Positions 59,553 through 64,000 of a stretch of 64,000 bases of DNA are shown one piece after another. The notes beneath the pieces were generated by a model. That model ran no database searches, was not told the origin of the DNA, and saw only the letters and a list, made by a program, of their open reading frames with translations. Each line of letters begins with the position of its first letter. Within the stretch, counting starts at the first letter, position 1. Source of the DNA: Paenibacillus spiritus (lineage in GTDB: Bacteria > Bacillota > Bacilli > Paenibacillales > Paenibacillaceae); the NCBI RefSeq assembly GCF_008710135.1, contig NZ_VYKK01000003.1:1-64000 (forward strand), in the 5' to 3' direction. The translations under genes and the position numbers were made by a program.

Positions 59553-59690
59553 GCCGGGAGCGGCATGCGCCGCAGAGCGGCCCATACATGCGGGAGCGGG
59601 GCAGACAGCGGGAAGGGACCCGGAGATAACCGGGACTCTTCCCGCGCTGCTTCTCCTCCCCGATCAATTTGATAAAGGTGAGGTGACGAA

Positions 59691-61244
59691 GTGCCGGGAT
59701 TTCAGGATTTAGGCGTTTCGGTAAGTTTAAGCACAACGTTAAAAGGACAGGGCATCGCGGTGCCGACGCCGGTACAGACGGAGGCGATTCCTCCGCTCGT
59801 TCAGGGACTGGACGTCATTGCCCGGGCCAAGACGGGGACAGGCAAGACGCTGGCGTTCCTGCTGCCCATTCTCGATAAAATCAAACCGGAGAAAGCTTAT
59901 CCCCAGGCGCTGATTCTGGCGCCTACGCGGGAGCTGGCTCTGCAGATCACTGAGGAAGCGAAGAAGCTGACGCAGGGGACCGGCATCCGGCTGCTGGCGG
60001 TATACGGCGGCCAGGATGTGGAGAAGCAGCTGCGCAAGCTGGAAGGCGGCCGCCATCTGATTATCGGCACGCCGGGACGCCTGCTGGATCACATGCGGCG
60101 CGAGACGCTCAGCCTGGGCGGCGTGAACATGCTGGTGCTCGACGAAGCCGACCAGATGCTCCACATGGGCTTTCTGGAAGAGGTGGAGAGCATCATTACC
60201 GCCGTTCCGTCCCGGCGCCAGACGATGCTGTTCTCGGCGACGATGCCCGAGCCGATCAAGCGGCTGGCCTCGTTCTATATGAAGCAGCCGGTGGACATTA
60301 CGATCCGGGGCAATTCGCCGATTCCGCTGTCGAACATCCGCCAGCTTGTGGTGGAATGCACGGACCGGCAGAAGGAAAGTGCCCTGAAGTCGCTGATCGA
60401 GCGGGACCGCCCCTATCTGGCCATGATCTTCTGCCGGACGAAGCGGCGGGTCTCGAAGCTGAACAACGCGCTTCGGGAAGCCGGCTATGACTGCGACGAG
60501 CTTCATGGAGATCTGTCGCAGAACAAGCGCGAGCAGGTGATGAAGACGTTCCGCGAGGCGAAGCTTCAGCTTCTGGTTGCGACAGATGTGGCAGCCCGGG
60601 GGCTGGATGTGGAAGGCGTGACGCATGTCTTCAATTACGATCTGCCGCTCGACGCAGACAGCTATATCCACCGGATTGGCCGGACCGGCCGCGCCGGAGG
60701 CAAGGGCATGGCGATTACGCTGGCCTCTCCGCATGACCGCGCCGGTCTGGAGATCATCGAGCGCGGCATCTCGCAGCGGCTGGAGCGCCGCCGCTATGAG
60801 CGCGGCGAGCTCGTCGAGGCCGCGGGCGGCGGCGCATCCGGCGGCCGCCGCAAGGACAGCGCCCCGCGCACCGCGCGCGGAGGCGGACCGGCTGCGGCCC
60901 GGCAGGGCGGCCGCGGCCCGGCGGAGACGCGCGGCGCAGGCGGCGCGCGCGGCAGTGCCGGCTCCCGGCCGGGAAGCCGGGGCAAGGACGCGGGCGGCTA
61001 CGGAGCGCCCGCAGGCGGCGGCCGGGGAGGCCGGCCGCAGGCAGGTCCCGCCGCTGCGAAGCGCGGCGGACAGGGCCAGGGCGGACGCCCGGCGGCGGAC
61101 AGCCGCGGCGGCAAGCCGGGCCGCGCGAGCCAGGGGCCGCGCGGGGGTCAGGGCCAAGGCGGCTCCTTCGGGGGCCGCAGCCAGGGTCAGGGACGCAGCG
61201 GCGGCAGCCGTGGCGGCCGTCCGGGCGGGCGCAGCGGCCGGTAA
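59691..61244 (+). CDS. DEAD-box RNA helicase with long RGG/Gly-rich tail (CshA-like)
   Basis: A 517-residue helicase. The core (about 5-365) has the Q-motif region, Walker A AKTGTGKT (46-53), PTRELA (78-83), TPGRLLDH, DEAD (151-154), SAT (182-184) and HRIGRTGRAG (327-336). From about residue 379 to the end, some 138 residues are almost entirely Gly, Arg, Ala, Gln, Ser and Pro with RGG/GGR repeats, an RNA-binding low-complexity tail. It probably unwinds mRNA or assists ribosome assembly in the cold. The start is GTG 59691 after AAGGTGAGG. A GC-rich dyad (61246-61297) with TATTTTG follows. Confidence 0.94.
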   Translation: MPGFQDLGVSVSLSTTLKGQGIAVPTPVQTEAIPPLVQGLDVIARAKTGTGKTLAFLLPILDKIKPEKAYPQALILAPTRELALQITEEAKKLTQGTGIRLLAVYGGQDVEKQLRKLEGGRHLIIGTPGRLLDHMRRETLSLGGVNMLVLDEADQMLHMGFLEEVESIITAVPSRRQTMLFSATMPEPIKRLASFYMKQPVDITIRGNSPIPLSNIRQLVVECTDRQKESALKSLIERDRPYLAMIFCRTKRRVSKLNNALREAGYDCDELHGDLSQNKREQVMKTFREAKLQLLVATDVAARGLDVEGVTHVFNYDLPLDADSYIHRIGRTGRAGGKGMAITLASPHDRAGLEIIERGISQRLERRRYERGELVEAAGGGASGGRRKDSAPRTARGGGPAAARQGGRGPAETRGAGGARGSAGSRPGSRGKDAGGYGAPAGGGRGGRPQAGPAAAKRGGQGQGGRPAADSRGGKPGRASQGPRGGQGQGGSFGGRSQGQGRSGGSRGGRPGGRSGR

Positions 61245-61325
61245 GCCGGCCCGGGTCCCGGATCGGCAGAGGCCCGGCGGCAGATGAACCGGGCCGGTAT
61301 TTTGAGAGAGGAAGGTACCTGCATC

Positions 61326-62228
61326 ATGAATAAGAAACTGGTGATGGCCCTGCTGATCCTTGTGGTGATAGGAATCGGCTGGGGATTCGGAAGATACGGC
61401 CTTCCGTCGGAGTGGGCAGACCGCGACGGCGGCGGCGGAACCGGTGTGCAGACCGGCGCAGGCGCCGAATCCACCCAGCCGCCGGAAGCGTCCTTATCGC
61501 CGCTTCCGGCTTCGGCGGTCCCGGCTGCTTCGTCCGGACCGGACGGGACGGCGGCGCCCGCTCCGTCGCCGGCCGGGGTGCCCGCGGCCTCTCCTTCGTC
61601 CAAGCCCTCTTCCGCCGCCGGCGGAGGAGCGCAGTCGGTCGTTACCGATCCGGACAGCGTAACGGTGATGGTCAACAAGCAGTACGGCCTGCCGGGCCAA
61701 TACCGTCCGGATGATCTGGTCTATCCCGAGGTCCGGTTCCTCTTCAAGGAGAAGATCGAGAAGCGGATGATGCGCAAGGAAGCGGCAGAGGCGCTGGAGC
61801 GGATGTTCGGCGCGGCGCAGAAGGACGGGGTCTACCTCGCTGGCGTGTCGGCCTACCGTTCGGAGAAGACGCAGCGCAGTCTGTTCAACGCCTATGCGGC
61901 GCGCGACGGCGAAGAGAAGGCGCGGACCTACAGCGCGGTTCCCGGGTACAGCGAGCACCAGACGGGGCTTGCCATTGACGTGTCGGGAAGCGAAGGCAAG
62001 TGCGCAGCCGAGAGCTGTTTTGCCGGAACGAAGGAAGCGGAATGGCTGGCGGAGCATGCCTCCGAATACGGCTTCATTATCCGTTACCCCGAGGGCAAGG
62101 AGAGCATCACCGGCTACAAGTACGAGCCTTGGCATATCCGGTATGTCGGCACGGAGGCGGCGGGAATCATCGCTTCCGGCGGGCTGACGCTGGAGGAATA
62201 CGAGAATGCGGTCCCGGCCAGCAAGTAG
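61326..62228 (+). CDS. membrane-anchored LD/DD-carboxypeptidase (VanY/LdcB, M15B family)
   Basis: A 300-residue cell-wall enzyme. N-terminal signal anchor (about 3-23), a Pro/Ala/Ser-rich linker (about 40-105), then the zinc peptidase domain with SAYRSEKTQRSLF, the metal motif GYSEHQTGLAIDVSG (His and Asp ligands) and EPWHIRYVG (third His). It trims the terminal D-Ala from peptidoglycan stem peptides. The frame opens at 61284, but MNKK at 61326 begins the signal anchor and follows AGGAAGG. Monocistronic with a terminator. Confidence 0.9.
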   Translation: MNKKLVMALLILVVIGIGWGFGRYGLPSEWADRDGGGGTGVQTGAGAESTQPPEASLSPLPASAVPAASSGPDGTAAPAPSPAGVPAASPSSKPSSAAGGGAQSVVTDPDSVTVMVNKQYGLPGQYRPDDLVYPEVRFLFKEKIEKRMMRKEAAEALERMFGAAQKDGVYLAGVSAYRSEKTQRSLFNAYAARDGEEKARTYSAVPGYSEHQTGLAIDVSGSEGKCAAESCFAGTKEAEWLAEHASEYGFIIRYPEGKESITGYKYEPWHIRYVGTEAAGIIASGGLTLEEYENAVPASK

Positions 62229-62239
62229 CGGGACGAGCC

Positions 62240-62267
62240 AGGCTCCGCCCCAGAGGCGGAGCCTTTT
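62240..62267 (+). terminator. terminator of the carboxypeptidase gene
   Basis: A 10-bp perfect stem (AGGCTCCGCC with GGCGGAGCCT) around a 5-base loop, then TTTTG. Confidence 0.88.
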
Positions 62268-62358
62268 GTTCGCTTAAGGAGCCGGTCTGATTCACCTTCT
62301 TCCCCTCCGGTTAAGTAGTGGACAACTACGGATGTTAATCCGGAAGGAGGAGTTCACA

Positions 62359-62700
62359 ATGTCCGAACATAATCATATGGTGAGCAAGGACGGCAGCGTG
62401 GAGGTCGGCCGGGTGAAGGAGACGCTGGACCGGATTGAGCCGGAACAGCGGGATGCGATTCTGGAGAACTTCGAGTCTTTCAAGGGATATTTGAGCAAGC
62501 GCATTCACCTCGCGGAGAAAATCGGACTCGGCGAGGAGCAGCTCGCCGTGGCGGCGGAGAAGGTAGCCGATTATCTGGCGGCCCACGAGGAGCCCCGCAA
62601 CAGTGAAGAGAAGCTGCTGCTGGAGCTGTGGAAGCTGGGCACGAAGGAAGAGCGGCACAAGCTGGCTCACCTGCTGGTGAAGCTGGCCCAGTCTTCCTGA
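62359..62700 (+). CDS. DUF3243 family protein (YmfJ-like)
   Basis: A 113-residue helical cytosolic protein. The family pattern is readable: ILENFESFKGYLSKRIHLAEKIGLGEEQLAVAAEKVADYLAAHEEPRNSEEKLLLELWKLGTKEERHKLAHLLVKL. It resembles B. subtilis YmfJ, with an extra N-terminal ~25 residues. The function is unknown. AAGGAGG eight bases before 62359 fixes the start. Monocistronic with a terminator. Confidence 0.83.
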   Translation: MSEHNHMVSKDGSVEVGRVKETLDRIEPEQRDAILENFESFKGYLSKRIHLAEKIGLGEEQLAVAAEKVADYLAAHEEPRNSEEKLLLELWKLGTKEERHKLAHLLVKLAQSS

Positions 62701-62751
62701 TGGATGGACTTGTACGATTCGGATGCTCCAAGGCATCCTGGGCAGAAGGAG

Positions 62752-62780
62752 AGAGGCGCAGCTGGTCTGCGCCTCTTTCT
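62752..62780 (+). terminator. terminator of the DUF3243 gene
   Basis: A 10-bp perfect stem (AGAGGCGCAG with CTGCGCCTCT) around CTGGT, then TTCTT. Confidence 0.88.
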
Positions 62781-62925
62781 TGTGCGTCAAGGGTCTGCTG
62801 CGCTGGCCGGTGCAGGGAGAGCCGGTCCGTCTGTGAAAATAAACCTTGACGCCCACCGTCCTCTTCGGGGAAGATCGGATAAGACAAGGACGCCGGATCA
62901 GGCGGCAGGAGGGTAACAGCAGACG

Positions 62926-64000
62926 ATGAAGCGAATTGCGGAAGTGGCCGCGCAAGCGGGAATTGCGGAGGAACATCTGGAGTTGTACGGCAAATACAAG
63001 GGCAAATTGGCGCCCTCGCTGTGGGAAGAGCTGAAGGACCGGCCCAACGGACGGCTGGTACTGGTAACGGCGGTCAATCCGACCCCGGCCGGCGAAGGCA
63101 AGACCTTGACCACCATCGGGCTGTCCCAGGCGCTCAACGCCTGCGGGGTCAAGACGGTGGCGGCGCTGCGGGAGCCTTCTCTCGGTCCGTGTCTTGGCAT
63201 GAAAGGCGGAGCAACCGGCGGCGGCCGGGCGCAGATCGTGCCGGCGGACGAGATCAATCTGCATTTTACCGGGGATATTCATGCGGTGACGTCGGCGCAT
63301 AATCTGCTGGCGGCCATGATCGACAACCATTTGTTCCAGGGTAATGCGCTCGGTCTGGACCCGCAGCGGATTGTCTGGAAACGCGTCATGGATATGAACG
63401 ACCGCAGTCTGCGGAGCATTGTCACCGGACTTGGAGACGGCAACGGGCCGGTGCGGGAGAGCGGATTCCAGATTACGACGGCCTCGGAGATCATGGCGGT
63501 GCTGTGTCTGTGCAGCAATCTTGCGGACCTGCGGGAACGGCTCGGCCGGATGCTGGTCGGCTATGACCGGGACGGGCGTCCGGTAACGGCCGAGAAGCTG
63601 GGTGCGGTGGATGCCATGACGGCGCTGCTGAAGGAAGCGGTGAAGCCGAACCTCGTTCAGACGCTGGAAGGAACGCCCGTCATCGTGCACGGGGGGCCGT
63701 TCGCCAATATCGCCCACGGGTGCAGCAGCGTGATCGGAACCCGCTATGCGCTGAAGCTGGGCGATGTCGTTGTAACCGAAGCGGGCTTCGGCGCCGACCT
63801 TGGCGCCGAGAAATTCATGGACATCAAATGCCGTCAGGCCGGTCTTGCGCCTTCGGCGGCGGTGCTCGTAGTTACGGTGAAATCCCTGAAGTACAACGGG
63901 GGAGCGGGAAAGGAAGAGCTGTATGCCCCGAACCGGCCGGCGCTGCTGGCGGGACTTTCGAATCTGGAGCGGCATGTGGAGAATCTCGGCAAATTCGGCG
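62926..64000 (+). CDS. fhs: formate-tetrahydrofolate ligase, 5' part (cut by window end)
   Basis: ATP-dependent synthesis of 10-formyl-tetrahydrofolate from formate. The first 358 of about 555 residues are present. The P-loop TPAGEGKT is at 53-60 ([18 protein letters not shown]). Other family segments are [51 protein letters not shown] and [24 protein letters not shown]. The frame stays open to the last base, so the truncation comes from the window edge. AGGAGGG lies 12 bases before the ATG. Upstream is a 145-bp leader with no recognisable riboswitch. Confidence 0.95.
   Translation, partial: MKRIAEVAAQAGIAEEHLELYGKYKGKLAPSLWEELKDRPNGRLVLVTAVNPTPAGEGKTLTTIGLSQALNACGVKTVAALREPSLGPCLGMKGGATGGGRAQIVPADEINLHFTGDIHAVTSAHNLLAAMIDNHLFQGNALGLDPQRIVWKRVMDMNDRSLRSIVTGLGDGNGPVRESGFQITTASEIMAVLCLCSNLADLRERLGRMLVGYDRDGRPVTAEKLGAVDAMTALLKEAVKPNLVQTLEGTPVIVHGGPFANIAHGCSSVIGTRYALKLGDVVVTEAGFGADLGAEKFMDIKCRQAGLAPSAAVLVVTVKSLKYNGGAGKEELYAPNRPALLAGLSNLERHVENLGKFG

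Overview
This window looks like a chromosomal segment of a GC-rich, spore-forming Bacillota bacterium, most likely Paenibacillus or a close relative. The evidence is a tricistronic GerA-type germination receptor operon, two Spo0E-type phosphatases, an LtaS-type lipoteichoic acid synthase, LrgAB, strong AGGAGG-type ribosome binding sites and consensus sigma-A promoters. Genes lie on both strands. I see no rRNA, tRNA, transposase, prophage or CRISPR array.

Layout. 1-591: no gene; a 40-bp tandem repeat, a 179-bp palindromic repeat element and a 38-bp tandem repeat. 592-3535: reductive pyrimidine degradation (PreA, dihydropyrimidinase, a 73-residue unknown). 3651-6970: a two-gene operon on the minus strand with its own promoter, encoding a RiPP-maturation-type radical SAM enzyme and an MFS exporter, with no visible precursor gene. 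7020-8682: overlapping ECF sigma / anti-sigma pair. 8770-14077: transglutaminase-like protein, VTT membrane protein, aldo/keto reductase, cysteine-desulfurase-like enzyme, DsrE-like protein and a small membrane protein. 14114-16270: CHASE-GGDEF-EAL protein. 16431-19234: an operon behind a Fur-box-like operator with two different UbiA prenyltransferases flanking a soluble beta-rich protein. This is the most unusual gene set in the window.

19358-31696: oxidoreductase, ABC exporter pair, MHYT-GGDEF-EAL protein, secreted copper-amine-oxidase-N-domain protein, chemoreceptor, MarR regulator and LTA synthase. 31820-35342: an XPD/DinG-like helicase with a nuclease-like N-terminus, and a second Gfo/Idh/MocA oxidoreductase. 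35343-36054: no gene; GC-rich degenerate repeats and the second copy of the 179-bp palindromic element. 36055-39043: small secreted protein, lrgB-lrgA with a divergent LysR regulator, Spo0E-type phosphatase. 39225-43528: a MarR-controlled heterodimeric ABC exporter with promoter and twin operators readable in the DNA. 43540-47899: MMPL transporter behind a perfect 14-bp palindrome, second Spo0E-like protein, Rieske-containing oxidoreductase. 48050-51645: gerA-type operon. 51670-64000: diguanylate cyclase, Fur/PerR-type regulator, chemoreceptor, uroporphyrinogen-III synthase-like protein, ThuA-like protein, phasin-UbiB pair, DEAD-box helicase, LD/DD-carboxypeptidase, DUF3243 protein and the 5' part of formate-tetrahydrofolate ligase, cut by the window edge.

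Main themes are envelope and export functions (five transport systems), cyclic-di-GMP turnover (three proteins), motility sensing (two chemoreceptors with sigma-D-like promoters), sporulation/germination, and two possible natural-product or cofactor loci (radical SAM-MFS; UbiA-UbiA). All family calls come from reading motifs by eye; no database search was run.
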